DNA from: Lentzea kentuckyensis
Lineage (GTDB): Bacteria > Actinomycetota > Actinomycetes > Mycobacteriales > Pseudonocardiaceae
Length of the DNA: 45,637 bases
Assembly: GCF_002150765.1 (NCBI RefSeq)
Contig: NZ_MUYM01000109.1
Coordinates: forward strand, 1 to 45,637
Reading direction: 5' to 3'
How positions within the stretch are numbered: the first letter of the stretch is position 1; every line of letters begins with the position of its first letter. The notes beneath the pieces were generated by a model, which saw only the letters and a list, made by a program, of their open reading frames with translations, did not search any database and was not told where the DNA came from. Below are positions 1 through 8,420 of this stretch, piece after piece. The translations under genes and the position numbers were made by a program.

Positions 1-43
1 AGCGCAGTTGGTGGTAGTTGAGGTGATCTGCAATCGGGCGGAT

Positions 44-63
44 TCACGTGGTCGTCGCAACAC
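44..63. repeat. IS30 left terminal inverted repeat
   Basis: The core GGTCGTCGCAACAC at 50-63 is matched exactly by the complement at 1279-1292; the outer bases match only at TCA. It overlaps the last codons and stop of the transposase gene. Confidence 0.75.
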
Positions 64-1255
64 GTGGTGTTGGTGGGAACAGTAGCTCGTGGAGGGCTTC
101 GGCCGGGGTTTTCCAGCCGAGTGTCTCGCGCGGGCGGTCGTTGAGCTCGGCGGCGACGAACTCGAGGTGCTCGCGGCTGTGGATCGAGAGGTCGGTGCCT
201 TTGGGGAAGTACTGGCGTAGCAGGCCGTTGGTGTTCTCGTTGGTGCCGCGTTGCCAGGGGCTGTGCGGGTCGCAGAAGTAGATGTCCAGGCCGGTGGCGA
301 TGGCGATGTCCTTGTGGCGAGCCATCTCCTGGCCCTGGTCCCAGGTAAGGGACTGGCGCAGCGCGGCGGGCAACGCCGTGATCGCCTCGATCATCGCGTC
401 GTGGACGGTGGCCGCGTCGCGTCCGGTCAGGTGCAGCAGCAAGCAGAACCGGGTGCTGCGTTCGACCAGGGTGCCGATCTGGGACTTGTGGTCCTTGCCG
501 ATGATCAGGTCGCCTTCCCAGTGACCGGGGACGGCCCGATCGTCGGCCTCGGCCGGCCGTTCGCTGATCAGCACCATGCCGGGGATCCGCTCGGGCGCCC
601 GCGCCCGCCGGGCCTGAGCCTGACGGCGAGGACGGCGCAGCGCCCGCCCGGTGCGCAAGCAGGCCGCCAGTTCGCGGCGCAACGCGCCCCGGCCCTGCAC
701 ATACAGCGACTGGTAGATCGTCTCGTGAGACACCCGCATCTCCGGCTCGTCGGGAAAGTCGAGCCTCAGCCTGGCACTGATCTGCCGCGGCGACCGACGG
801 CGGGCCAGCCCGTCCTGCACCACCGCACGCAGCCGGTCATCACCGGCGAGCTTGGCCTGTTTCGGCCGCTTCGCCCGCCGCTCGGCCTTCGCCTGCGCCA
901 CCGTGGCCCGGTACTTCCGCGGCATCGTCGGCCGCTCCTTGCGCAGGGGCAGCGAGTTACGCTCCAGCTCACGGCTGATCGTCGACGCGGAACGGCCCAG
1001 CCGCCGACCGATCTCCCGCATCGACAGCTTCTCCGCGCGCAACACGGCGATCTCCTCGCGTTCCTCCAAAGACAGGTAGCGGTCTGACACCGGCCGCGGC
1101 GCGTTGCTGATCACCCCGCCAGCCTGCGCGAACCACTTGCTGCCCGCCATGAACGACACGCCAGCGAACCGCGCCGCCTCCGCGACCAGCATCCCCTGCC
1201 CGACACCCTCCCAGAACCGCAGCCGAACACTCCGAGGCAAACCAGGCCGACCCAT
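44..1255 (-). CDS. IS30 family transposase
   Basis: This 403-residue DDE transposase moves the surrounding element by cutting and joining its ends. The N-terminal half holds a helix-turn-helix region; the segment around REIGRRLGRSASTISREL is typical of IS30 proteins. The catalytic core shows the expected acidic residues: Asp in GHWEGDLIIG, Asp in TWDQGQE, and Glu in the PWQRGTNENTNGLLRQYFP block, which is the IS30 signature. The ATG at 1255 follows a GGGAGG ribosome site. The reading frame is full length with no visible break, so the element may still be active. The last residues (ATTT) are encoded by the terminal inverted repeat. Confidence 0.95.
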   Translation of the reverse strand: MGRPGLPRSVRLRFWEGVGQGMLVAEAARFAGVSFMAGSKWFAQAGGVISNAPRPVSDRYLSLEEREEIAVLRAEKLSMREIGRRLGRSASTISRELERNSLPLRKERPTMPRKYRATVAQAKAERRAKRPKQAKLAGDDRLRAVVQDGLARRRSPRQISARLRLDFPDEPEMRVSHETIYQSLYVQGRGALRRELAACLRTGRALRRPRRQAQARRARAPERIPGMVLISERPAEADDRAVPGHWEGDLIIGKDHKSQIGTLVERSTRFCLLLHLTGRDAATVHDAMIEAITALPAALRQSLTWDQGQEMARHKDIAIATGLDIYFCDPHSPWQRGTNENTNGLLRQYFPKGTDLSIHSREHLEFVAAELNDRPRETLGWKTPAEALHELLFPPTPRVATTT

Positions 1256-1278
1256 CGCAACCTCCCAGATCAGAGGGG

Positions 1279-1298
1279 GTGTTGCGACGACCTACTGA
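1279..1298. repeat. IS30 right terminal inverted repeat
   Basis: GTGTTGCGACGACC at 1279-1292 is the exact complement of the left core. It lies just upstream of the transposase start codon, so the transposase promoter must lie in or beside it. Confidence 0.75.
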
Positions 1299-1309
1299 CA
1301 CCAAGTCGA

Positions 1310-1585
1310 TTACATCGGCTCGTAACTACAACCAACTTGCAGGTACAGCATCGTGAGAGCGCGACCACCGGGGTCGCCTGTGCCCGCTGTCGCGGAAGTC
1401 CGTTCCTCGGAAGACGGCGGACTCGTCTCCCACCACGCGTCCGCGAGCGCCCCAGCGGACACCGGCGAGTTGGCCTGACAGAGCAGCACGGCCAGCAGAC
1501 GCCGCAGCATCGGCTGGTCCAGATCGACCTCTTTCCCCTCCACCGCGACACGAAGCGGTCCGAGCACACCGAACTCCGTCTTCAT
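1310..1585 (-). pseudogene. truncated SARP-type regulator (N-terminal remnant)
   Basis: The ATG at 1585 has a good GGGAGG ribosome site. The first 50 or so residues (start MKTEFGVLGPLRV, then LRRLLAVLLCQANSPVS, then ALADAWW) look like the start of the winged-helix domain of SARP (AfsR/DnrI-type) regulators. After the ADAWW region the similarity fades into low-complexity sequence and the frame stops at 1310, about 91 residues in total. A normal SARP is 250 residues or more. The break is only about 12 bp from the IS30 right end, so the gene was probably destroyed by the insertion or by an associated deletion. The palindrome at 1703-1720 lies in its upstream region. Confidence 0.6.
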
Positions 1586-1702
1586 GAGCAACCTCCCCCG
1601 GCTCGACGGTGGCACCTCGACGCTGACATCGCGGTGGAACCAACCAGCTTCACGGTGATGGCGTAGTCCCGGAAAACCTGGCCGGTTCAAGCACTTCGAA
1701 GA

Positions 1703-1720
1703 TTTCACAAACTTGTGAAA
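1703..1720. promoter_or_regulatory. perfect 18-bp palindrome, likely operator
   Basis: TTTCACAA and TTGTGAAA flank a 2-bp centre (AC), giving a perfect inverted repeat about 20 bp upstream of the methyltransferase start and in the divergent region facing the SARP remnant. Its size and symmetry suit a dimeric repressor (TetR, GntR or MarR type). The cognate regulator is not identifiable in the window. Confidence 0.6.
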
Positions 1721-1739
1721 TGCGAGTAGCGTCGTCGGC

Positions 1740-2555
1740 GTGAACGACACCGGACTCGTGGGAGTGCAGCAGACCCTCAGCCCCGTCCTCAGGGCCAAAG
1801 CGCTGGACAACCGGCTGCCGGACCCGATCCTCGGCGACCGGTACGCCGAGCAGGCGATGCGCCGGCTCGACCCCGACTACGACAAGGGCAGGTTCGGTGC
1901 CAGCCAGATCGGTCTCAGCGCCGTGGTGCGCGCCAAGGCCCACGACGACTGGGCCCGCGGCTTCCTCGCCAGTCACCCCGACGCGGTGGTGCTGCACCTG
2001 GGCTGCGGCCTCGACGCCCGCGTGCACCGAGTCGACCCGCCGGCCACCGTCGACTGGTACGACCTGGACTACCCCACGATCATCGAACTGCGACAACGGT
2101 TCCTGCCGCCGCGCGAGCACTACACCATGATCGGCTCCAGCGTCACCGACCTGACGTGGCTGGACCGCATCCCACGCGGCCGGCCGGTCCTGATGATCGC
2201 CGAGGGACTGGTCCCCTACCTGACCGAGACCGATTTCCGGCGGCTGCTGACCAGTGTCGTCGACGCCTTCCCCACCGGCCAGACACAGTTCGACACGGTG
2301 GCGGTCTGGGCGTGGCGCACCTCGAGGTGGAACCCCGGGCTGCGCAAGTACGGCACCCAGTTCCACTGCGGCTTCAACGATCCGGCCGCGCTGGCCGAGT
2401 GGCACCCACGGCTCGAATACGTCGACGAGGCGCCGATGACCGACGCACCGGTGCTGATGGCCAAGGCGCCCGCGAACGTACGGCGCCTGTACCGCCTCAT
2501 GAACCTGCTGCCGGGCATGAAACGGTCCGCCCGCATCGTGCGGTTCCGGTTCTGA
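1740..2555 (+). CDS. SAM-dependent methyltransferase, LCM/TcmP type
   Basis: A 271-residue protein of the leucine carboxyl methyltransferase-like group (Pfam LCM), which includes tetracenomycin O-methyltransferase TcmP. The SAM-binding region is around VVLHLGCGLDARVHRVD (about residue 82) and is followed by the acidic DWYDLDYP strand. The later IAEGLVPYL segment matches the family's conserved EGLxxYL motif. The GTG start at 1740 has no strong ribosome site, so the true start could differ slightly. The substrate cannot be told from sequence; O-methylation of a small acid or polyketide is usual for the family. The gene ends at a bidirectional hairpin shared with the convergent lectin gene. Confidence 0.8.
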   Translation: MNDTGLVGVQQTLSPVLRAKALDNRLPDPILGDRYAEQAMRRLDPDYDKGRFGASQIGLSAVVRAKAHDDWARGFLASHPDAVVLHLGCGLDARVHRVDPPATVDWYDLDYPTIIELRQRFLPPREHYTMIGSSVTDLTWLDRIPRGRPVLMIAEGLVPYLTETDFRRLLTSVVDAFPTGQTQFDTVAVWAWRTSRWNPGLRKYGTQFHCGFNDPAALAEWHPRLEYVDEAPMTDAPVLMAKAPANVRRLYRLMNLLPGMKRSARIVRFRF

Positions 2556-2581
2556 CGCACGGCCGGCCAGCACACGCAGCA

Positions 2582-2616
2582 CGCGCTATCGGCCGTTGAC
2601 ACTGGCCGATAGCGCG
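2582..2616. terminator. bidirectional hairpin terminator
   Basis: A perfect 13-bp stem (2582-2594 with 2604-2616) with a 9-nt loop sits between two convergent genes ending at 2555 and 2639. There is no T-tract, as is common in high-GC actinomycetes. Confidence 0.8.
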
Positions 2617-2638
2617 CGGCTGGTTCACGAGATGACCG

Positions 2639-3808
2639 TCATTCCCACCAGTTGACCGCGAGGCCACCGGTGTTGGTGCGGACGAACGCGTACGGCCGGT
2701 GCGACGGTTCCGCCACGAGCGTCGTCCCGAGTCCTCCCGCGATACCGCTGCCCACACTGCCCTGATTCGCCCAGTTCCAGGCGCGGCCGGTCCACCAGTG
2801 GACCCACAGGTTCCCGTCACCGCCCCGCACGAACGCGTAGGGGCGCGCGTTGTCCACCGTCAACGCACCCACTCCGTCGGTGACGCCACCGCTGGGCGCG
2901 CCCTGGTTGGACCACGCCCAGGCGCGTCCACTCCACCAGTTGAGCCACAGGTTCCCATCGGCGCCCCGGACGAACGCGTACGGGCGTTCGGCTCCCCCCG
3001 AGCTGTTCCTGACGGCGGTCGCTCCCACGCCCGCGGCGATGCCACCGCCCGGCGTGCCCTGGTTGGACCAGCCCCAGGAGTTGCCGGACCACCAGTTGAG
3101 CCACAGGTTTCCGTCTCCGCCGCGCACGAACACGTACGGGCGTTCCGGGCTCCCCGGACTGTCCTTGACCGTGGTCAAGCCGACCGCGGCACTGATGCCG
3201 CCGCCGGGCGTGCCCTGGTTGGACCAGACCCAGGTGCTGCCCGTCCACGAGTTGAGCCACAGGTTTCCGTCGTTACCACGAACGAACACGAACGAGCGCT
3301 CAGCCCTCTGCGGGTCGTCCCGAACCGTGATGGCACCGATGCCCTCGGCGATTCCGCCCGCGGGCGCGCCGTGGTTGTTCCAGGTCGAGCTGCTGCCGGT
3401 CCACACGTTCCGCCAGAGGTTTCCGTCGCCACCCCGGACGAACGTGAACGCCGCGTGCCCGCCGAAGCCGTCCCCGATCCGGACGACTCCCACACCACTG
3501 GCGAAACCGGGGGCAGGGGCGCCGAGAATGGACCAGAGCCAGGAAGAGCCGGTCCACCAGTTCGCCCACAGGTTTCCGTCGGACCCGCGAACGAAGGCGT
3601 GGACCCGGTTGTCCTGCCCACCCGACGGCGGGCGCAGGGACACCGTGCCGACCCGCTCGGCCACCGTGGTGTTGCCTGGCGTCCCCTGGTCCGCCCAGTG
3701 CCAGGCGGCCAATATCGAGGACTCGGCGTTCGAGGTGCCGATGGTCCCGGCACCTGTCATCAGGAAAGTCAACAACAAGCAGGCGACTCGTCTGAGTCCA
3801 CCGCGCAT
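2639..3808 (-). CDS. secreted seven-repeat beta-propeller lectin-like protein
   Basis: A 389-residue protein with a signal peptide (basic MRGGLRR then a hydrophobic stretch, cleavage probably after SNA). The mature part is seven repeats of about 45-50 residues, each built on FVRGGDGNLWLNWW followed by W.WSNQGTPGGG. The first 20 or so mature residues (WHWADQGTPG) supply the missing half of the seventh repeat. This is the velcro closure of a seven-bladed propeller. The repeat resembles the PLL/PHL fucose-binding lectins of Photorhabdus, so sugar binding outside the cell is likely (inference). The ATG at 3808 has an AAGGAG ribosome site. The seventh repeat is degenerate (FVRTNTGGLAVNWW). Confidence 0.8.
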   Translation of the reverse strand: MRGGLRRVACLLLTFLMTGAGTIGTSNAESSILAAWHWADQGTPGNTTVAERVGTVSLRPPSGGQDNRVHAFVRGSDGNLWANWWTGSSWLWSILGAPAPGFASGVGVVRIGDGFGGHAAFTFVRGGDGNLWRNVWTGSSSTWNNHGAPAGGIAEGIGAITVRDDPQRAERSFVFVRGNDGNLWLNSWTGSTWVWSNQGTPGGGISAAVGLTTVKDSPGSPERPYVFVRGGDGNLWLNWWSGNSWGWSNQGTPGGGIAAGVGATAVRNSSGGAERPYAFVRGADGNLWLNWWSGRAWAWSNQGAPSGGVTDGVGALTVDNARPYAFVRGGDGNLWVHWWTGRAWNWANQGSVGSGIAGGLGTTLVAEPSHRPYAFVRTNTGGLAVNWWE

Positions 3809-4157
3809 GTGCTTTCTCCTTGTTCTCGTTGTCGCGATACGCCAGCGGCGCAGGGAATGGCCGACCGGCGCGTCTGTCGGCTGCGGCTGGGGGCGGCGGC
3901 CGCCCCAGGATCCGCGGCGGTACTGCGGGAACTGGTGTGCCTGGCGAGTGTGTCGGCGCCGCCCTGACCGATTCATTGGCTGCCGTTGAGTGCGCTGGTC
4001 ATCGCCACGGACCGCATGGCTGCCGACGCGGGGTTTCACCAAGTGCCCGGCGACGTGCCGCTCCTGCCTCTGTTCAGCGGTGCCGAACACGGGCGCGGCG
4101 GGCATAAACATGACTCGTCCACGATCACGGCCACGGGGAGGGCGGTGCGATGACGTC
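3809..4157. other. divergent intergenic region
   Basis: About 350 bp separate the lectin gene (minus) and a membrane-protein gene (plus). It must hold both promoters. I see no conserved gene, strong palindrome or RNA element; open frames here are biased-composition shadows. Confidence 0.5.
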
Positions 4158-5357
4158 GTGACGGTCCGCGTGGTGCTCGCCCTGCTCGCCGTCGCGGCCG
4201 CGCTGGCCGTGACGATGGTGTTGGTCTACCTGGCGATCGCGACCTTCATGCGGGTGTGGCGACGGGCGCAGGCGAAGGGGTACACCGGCCCTGTCACGCC
4301 CGCGATCCTCATGATCGCCGTCCTCGCCGGACTGGTGGGCGGGGCGGTCCTCGGCGCCGTGCTGGTCCGTCCAAGCGACGGAGCGTTCACCGCTCTCGCC
4401 ACCCTGCTCGGCGTCGTGGCGACGTTGGGAGGGCTCGCCCTGGCCGTGCACCTGGTGCCCGCACGGCCCGTTCGGTCCGGCCGGCGACGGCGACCGCGAA
4501 CACCGTTCCGGGTGGTGGGCAACCTGGCGGCGGCGACCCCACCGGTGGTGATGGTGGTGTTGCTGCTGAACGGCAAACCCGCGACGGTCGGCGTCCAGTC
4601 GCTGCTGCCGATGGCGATGCTGTCGGTCCTGTGCCACTCCGCCGCGCGGCGGGCGGACCGCATCGTCGCGCTGCCGCCGGTCGACCCGCGCCCGGCCGTG
4701 GTGTGGATTCGCGGTTTCGGCAACGAACGTCGCCTGTTCGGCTTCCGGCAGCGCGACGCAGAGGAGACGCGCGCCCGCCCGGAGCTCAGGAAGGTCTTCA
4801 GCCGCCGCCCGGAGCCGATGTCGTTCGAGGAGTACTTCGCACCGGCGATCGCCGAGGAGGTCGGACGCGGTTACGGCCTGGGCAACCCGCGCGACTACCT
4901 TCCGCCCGACGGCATCGATCGCCACTACGCCACCGACGACTCGTGGCGCGAGCAGTTCGCCGATCTGATCGCCGGGGCCCGGTGCGTGGTCATGGCACCG
5001 GGTGACTGGCCGGAGCTGCGGTACGAGTTCCGGGTGATCAGGGAGTTGGGGGCGCACCGCAGGCTGTTCGTGTTCGTGCCGCCGGCGGGCAGGGCTCGTC
5101 AGATCCGGAGGGTCAACCGGCTCAAGGGGTTCCGGCACGAGGACTGGGACGACTTCGCGGCGGCACTGGAGGGTGAACGCGGGTATCGGCTTGGGCCGGA
5201 TCCGGGGCCAGGCGCCGTGGTGACGTTCGAGGACGACGGGAGTGCTGTTGTGTTGGCACGTGGCGCCGACGACCCTGCCGACTACGTGGCCGCTGTGCTT
5301 CGTCACCTCGCCGAGGTCGAGCAGCCCGCGCCGCCCGAGGTCCAGCCCGAGTCGTAG
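4158..5357 (+). CDS. membrane protein with C-terminal cytoplasmic domain, function unknown
   Basis: About 399 residues. The N-terminal part has roughly four hydrophobic segments (starting VRVVLALLAVAAALAVTMV, then two near residues 50-90, and one after the RRRRP basic patch). A soluble C-terminal domain of about 230 residues follows, opening with VVWIRGFGNERRLFG and continuing through SFEEYFAPAIAEEVG, DDSWREQFADLIAGA and ELRYEFRVI. That domain resembles the membrane-anchored 'LRSF' Rossmann/TIR-like domains found in many bacterial hypotheticals; this is a loose, low-confidence resemblance. An in-frame ATG at 4110 is an alternative start but lacks a ribosome site; GGGGAGGG lies before the GTG at 4158. 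Confidence 0.6.
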   Translation: MTVRVVLALLAVAAALAVTMVLVYLAIATFMRVWRRAQAKGYTGPVTPAILMIAVLAGLVGGAVLGAVLVRPSDGAFTALATLLGVVATLGGLALAVHLVPARPVRSGRRRRPRTPFRVVGNLAAATPPVVMVVLLLNGKPATVGVQSLLPMAMLSVLCHSAARRADRIVALPPVDPRPAVVWIRGFGNERRLFGFRQRDAEETRARPELRKVFSRRPEPMSFEEYFAPAIAEEVGRGYGLGNPRDYLPPDGIDRHYATDDSWREQFADLIAGARCVVMAPGDWPELRYEFRVIRELGAHRRLFVFVPPAGRARQIRRVNRLKGFRHEDWDDFAAALEGERGYRLGPDPGPGAVVTFEDDGSAVVLARGADDPADYVAAVLRHLAEVEQPAPPEVQPES

Positions 5358-5377
5358 ACGATCAGTTCCTCCCGATG

Positions 5378-5418
5378 GAGACCGGAGGAGGACGGGCGCG
5401 CCGGCCTCCTCCGGTCTC
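5378..5418. terminator. bidirectional hairpin terminator
   Basis: A perfect 14-bp stem (5378-5391 with 5405-5418), 13-nt loop, lies between the convergent membrane-protein gene and the GH32 gene. Confidence 0.85.
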
Positions 5419-5424
5419 GGCCGC

Positions 5425-7407
5425 TCAGTCGCTCAGGAGCACCTGGTCCACCATGAGGTGTCCCCACGCGCCGGTCGCCTGGTCGATCACCTGCACCTGG
5501 GCGCTCTGGCCCTGCAGATCGCTGACGTCCCAGTCGATCGGTTTGAGGACGCCGGTGTTGTCTCCGGTGGCAGTTCGCACCACCTGCCCGTTCACGATCA
5601 GGTTGATCGAGGTCTCCCCTGACGAGCCGTGCGGGTGGTTTCCGCCGGCGAGCAGGAAGTGCAGGTGCTTGCGGTCCATGGTGAACACGGGTGAGGTGAT
5701 CGTGCCGGTGGCCGGGTCGCCACCGCCGGCGAACGTGTCCAGCGCGGCGTTGCCGACCATGCCCGGCAGGTACCAGGGCAACGGCCCGGTGCCGGTGAAG
5801 CTGCCGGTGGCGGTCCAGCCGGGGTCGTAGGAGGAGCCTTCGAACCCCGAGAGCAGCCTGGCGGGGCGTTGGTTCAGGTCGTGGAACTCGGTGATCCTCG
5901 TGTTGGCGAACGTGGCGCTGCCGCCGGTGGCGTACAGGTTGATGCCGGTGTCCGAGGGATCGGCGAACACCTGGCTGGAGTGGACGTACCGGCCGTCGTC
6001 CACGAACACCTCGATCGTGGTCCGGTCGACCAGGATTCGCAGGTGTGCGGTGGTTTTCGCCGGGTTCCACGGAGCGTGGCTCTCACCCCTGGGGCCGTTG
6101 GGATCGGGCTGGCCGGTCTGCCGCCGGTTCAGATAGCTGTAGTCGCGGTAGATCCCGGCATCGGCGTGGCGGGTCCCGTCCGCCGACACCCGCAGCTGCA
6201 GCCCGATGTTGTCGAGCTGGGTCCAGCTGACGTCCGTTTCCAGCTGGTACGCGGTTCCCTTGTACGCCAACGGCACCAGGCCGTCGTTGACCTGGATGGT
6301 GCCGAGGTTCGTCACGGAGGAGGCGTGGGAGGCCAGGGCCGGAGTCGGCTGGGAGACGAGCGAGTACCCGTCGGCGTAGTGCTTCAGCGTGACCTGCCGG
6401 ACGATCGAGTCGGTGCCGTTGAAGCCGTCCGAGGCCCTGGTCGGTGTGGTGTCCGCGTAGGCCCAGTTGTTCATCCAGGCCAGTCCGAACCGCCGGTCCA
6501 GCGGCGCGGCCGGGTCCTCCCAGGTGACTCCGGCGTACCAGTCGAAGCCGTGGTCGAGCCATTGCGGCTCAGGGGAATCGGCCGTGAACGCGGTGCCGTT
6601 GAAGGAACCTGTCCAGTAAGCATAGGTTTCCGGTTTCCCGGCCGCCCTGCCGTTGGCGCTCACGCCGAGCACCCAGTGCGTGGTGCCGTCGTCGGCGCGG
6701 ATCTGGAACAGGTCCGGGCATTCGAGGATGCCGTAGGTGGCGGCGAACTCGGACTGCCGCGTCCACGTCTTGAGGTCCGGTGAGGTGTAGAACCCGATCC
6801 GGTTCCCCTCGGTGATCGCCGCGACCCACCGGCCCCGGTCGGAGTCCCAGATCACCTTGGGATCGCGGAAGTCCGCCCGGCCGCCGTTCGGGATCACCGG
6901 CGTGTCACCGTGCGGCCGGAACGTCCGGCCGCCGTCGATCGAGTACCACAGGAACTGTGCCTGCGGCCCCGAGGCGTTCGTCGGATGATCCATCTGCGTG
7001 ACGAGCATGATCACCGCACCGGCGCCGAATCCGGCGGTGTTCGCGGTGTCCACGACCGCGGAACCGGACCACAGGTCGTGGTTCGCGTTCGTCTTCTTCG
7101 GCGCGGCGATCCCCTGGTCCGCGAAGGCGACCCCGTCGGAGGTCGTCGCCAGTCGCCAGGCCGTGCCGACCTCGGTCGGATAGTCGGCGTTGTAGAGGTA
7201 GTAGTAGTTGTGTTTCCCGTTGACGTACACCGGCCGCTGGGGGTCGTTCATCCAGCGGTCCGGCACGGTGAAGTGGTACTGCGCGCGATAGGTTGCCGCG
7301 GCCAGCGCGGGAGTAGCGCTGCCGGGGCCCGCAGCCGCGGTCGCCAGCACGAGTGCGGCGGCGAACGCGATCCGCATCAGGCGAAGTGGGCTCGTCGTTG
7401 AGCTCAT
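5425..7407 (-). CDS. secreted GH32 fructan hydrolase (levanase/inulinase-like)
   Basis: A 660-residue protein with a signal peptide (MSSTTSPLRLMRIAFAAAL, cleavage near PALAA). The GH32 catalytic triad is visible: the nucleophile Asp in WMNDPQ near residue 53, the stabiliser in FRDPK, and the acid/base Glu in ECPD. The five-bladed propeller is followed by the usual beta-sandwich, then an extra C-terminal domain of about 140 residues (from LLSGFEGSSYDPGW) that looks carbohydrate-binding. It should split fructose from levan, inulin or sucrose outside the cell, feeding the ABC transporter encoded upstream. The ATG at 7407 has a GGAGG site, 17 bp after the previous gene. Confidence 0.9.
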   Translation of the reverse strand: MSSTTSPLRLMRIAFAAALVLATAAAGPGSATPALAAATYRAQYHFTVPDRWMNDPQRPVYVNGKHNYYYLYNADYPTEVGTAWRLATTSDGVAFADQGIAAPKKTNANHDLWSGSAVVDTANTAGFGAGAVIMLVTQMDHPTNASGPQAQFLWYSIDGGRTFRPHGDTPVIPNGGRADFRDPKVIWDSDRGRWVAAITEGNRIGFYTSPDLKTWTRQSEFAATYGILECPDLFQIRADDGTTHWVLGVSANGRAAGKPETYAYWTGSFNGTAFTADSPEPQWLDHGFDWYAGVTWEDPAAPLDRRFGLAWMNNWAYADTTPTRASDGFNGTDSIVRQVTLKHYADGYSLVSQPTPALASHASSVTNLGTIQVNDGLVPLAYKGTAYQLETDVSWTQLDNIGLQLRVSADGTRHADAGIYRDYSYLNRRQTGQPDPNGPRGESHAPWNPAKTTAHLRILVDRTTIEVFVDDGRYVHSSQVFADPSDTGINLYATGGSATFANTRITEFHDLNQRPARLLSGFEGSSYDPGWTATGSFTGTGPLPWYLPGMVGNAALDTFAGGGDPATGTITSPVFTMDRKHLHFLLAGGNHPHGSSGETSINLIVNGQVVRTATGDNTGVLKPIDWDVSDLQGQSAQVQVIDQATGAWGHLMVDQVLLSD

Positions 7408-7424
7408 CCGTCCTCCAGAAACTG

Positions 7425-8381
7425 TTAGGAGCCAGGAACACTGAGACGTTTGCCATCCCACGCCACCGGCATGGGATCGCTGATGGTGCCGACGAAGCCG
7501 TGCTCGCCGCGGTTGTGGAACGCGACCAGCACCCACCGGTCGTCGGACCGGCGGCGGATCAGGCGTCCGCTGTAGAGGCGGTCGTCGGTGACGGGCTCGG
7601 CGGCCGCGATGTCGAACGGGCCGAGCAGGCTTTCGGCGGGGGCGGCCCAGATTCCGCCGGTCGTGCCGGTCGCCCGGCGGTCGGGTGAGGCGTGCTCGGC
7701 CAGGCAGGAGAAGAGCAGGACCGGTCTGCCGTCCACGACCTCGACCTGGGTGACCTCCAGCTGCCCGAAGCCCCGCGGTTCGGGAACGGTCAGCGGCGGG
7801 CGGGATTCCCAGTGCCTCAGGTCCGCGGAGACCGCGTGGCCGACCACACCGCGCTCGAACGGTGCGCCGGTGGTGGCACGGGCGGTGATGAGCATGTGCC
7901 AGCCGTCGCCGTCCGGATCGGCGAAGACCCACGGGTCGCGGAACGCCTCGTCGTGCCAGACACCGGCGTCCAGCGTCTCGTGCCAGCGAGGGTCGGCGGA
8001 CAGGACGGGGTTCTCCGGAGCCCGTTGCCACGTAACGAGATCCTGGGACGTGGCGTAGCCGATCCGCTGCACGTTCTGCCCGTCCGGGGCCGCCGTGGAG
8101 CCGGTGTAGAACAGAAACCAGGTGCCGTCCGGATGCCGCACCACCGAACCGGTCCACGTCGCCAGGTCGTCGAACGCCGGTGCGTCGGCACGGACCAGCG
8201 CGTCCTCGATCCGGGTCCAGTTGGTCAGGTCGGCCGAGACCGCGTGACCGATCGACGCGCGGTAGTGGCGGGCCTCGGGATCGCGCAAAGCCTTTGAGGC
8301 GTAGAGGAAGAAGAGGTGATAGGTGTCGCCGTCGTCGGCGAACCAGAAGTCCCAGACCCAGGAATCGGGCAGCGCGAACAT
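7425..8381 (-). CDS. GH32/GH68-like beta-fructosidase-type hydrolase, cytoplasmic
   Basis: A 318-residue protein without a signal peptide, made of one five-bladed propeller. The expected acidic residues are visible: Asp in VWDFWFADDG near the N-terminus, Asp in FRDPWVFADPDGDGW, and a Glu in GQLEVTQVEV. This pattern fits the GH-J/GH-F propeller enzymes (GH32, GH68, GH43); the exact family is uncertain. Its place between a sugar permease gene and a secreted GH32 gene points to cleavage of imported fructo-oligosaccharides. The ATG at 8381 is preferred over the TTG two codons upstream because of the AAAGG site. Confidence 0.75.
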   Translation of the reverse strand: MFALPDSWVWDFWFADDGDTYHLFFLYASKALRDPEARHYRASIGHAVSADLTNWTRIEDALVRADAPAFDDLATWTGSVVRHPDGTWFLFYTGSTAAPDGQNVQRIGYATSQDLVTWQRAPENPVLSADPRWHETLDAGVWHDEAFRDPWVFADPDGDGWHMLITARATTGAPFERGVVGHAVSADLRHWESRPPLTVPEPRGFGQLEVTQVEVVDGRPVLLFSCLAEHASPDRRATGTTGGIWAAPAESLLGPFDIAAAEPVTDDRLYSGRLIRRRSDDRWVLVAFHNRGEHGFVGTISDPMPVAWDGKRLSVPGS

Positions 8382-8420
8382 CCACAAGCCTTTCGAAAAG
8401 GTCGGGTGAAAGAAGGAACG

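Larger units (their letters stand above)
43..1298 (-). mobile_element. IS30-family insertion sequence
   Basis: A single transposase gene fills the element and is bracketed by inverted ends sharing the 14-bp core GGTCGTCGCAACAC (50-63, and its complement at 1279-1292). The cores sit in weakly matching outer sequence, so the exact ends are approximate (about 43 and 1298). The left end, starting TTCA, carries the transposase stop codon inside the terminal repeat. I could not identify a target duplication with confidence. The element lies directly against a truncated SARP regulator gene, which suggests insertion or later deletion there. Confidence 0.85.

Noticed and set aside
251..1087. Long plus-strand frame inside the transposase gene
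   Set aside because: Antisense shadow of the IS30 transposase caused by high GC.
3820..4107. 95-codon frame in the lectin upstream region
   Set aside because: Ala/Arg-rich, no ribosome site and no family resemblance.
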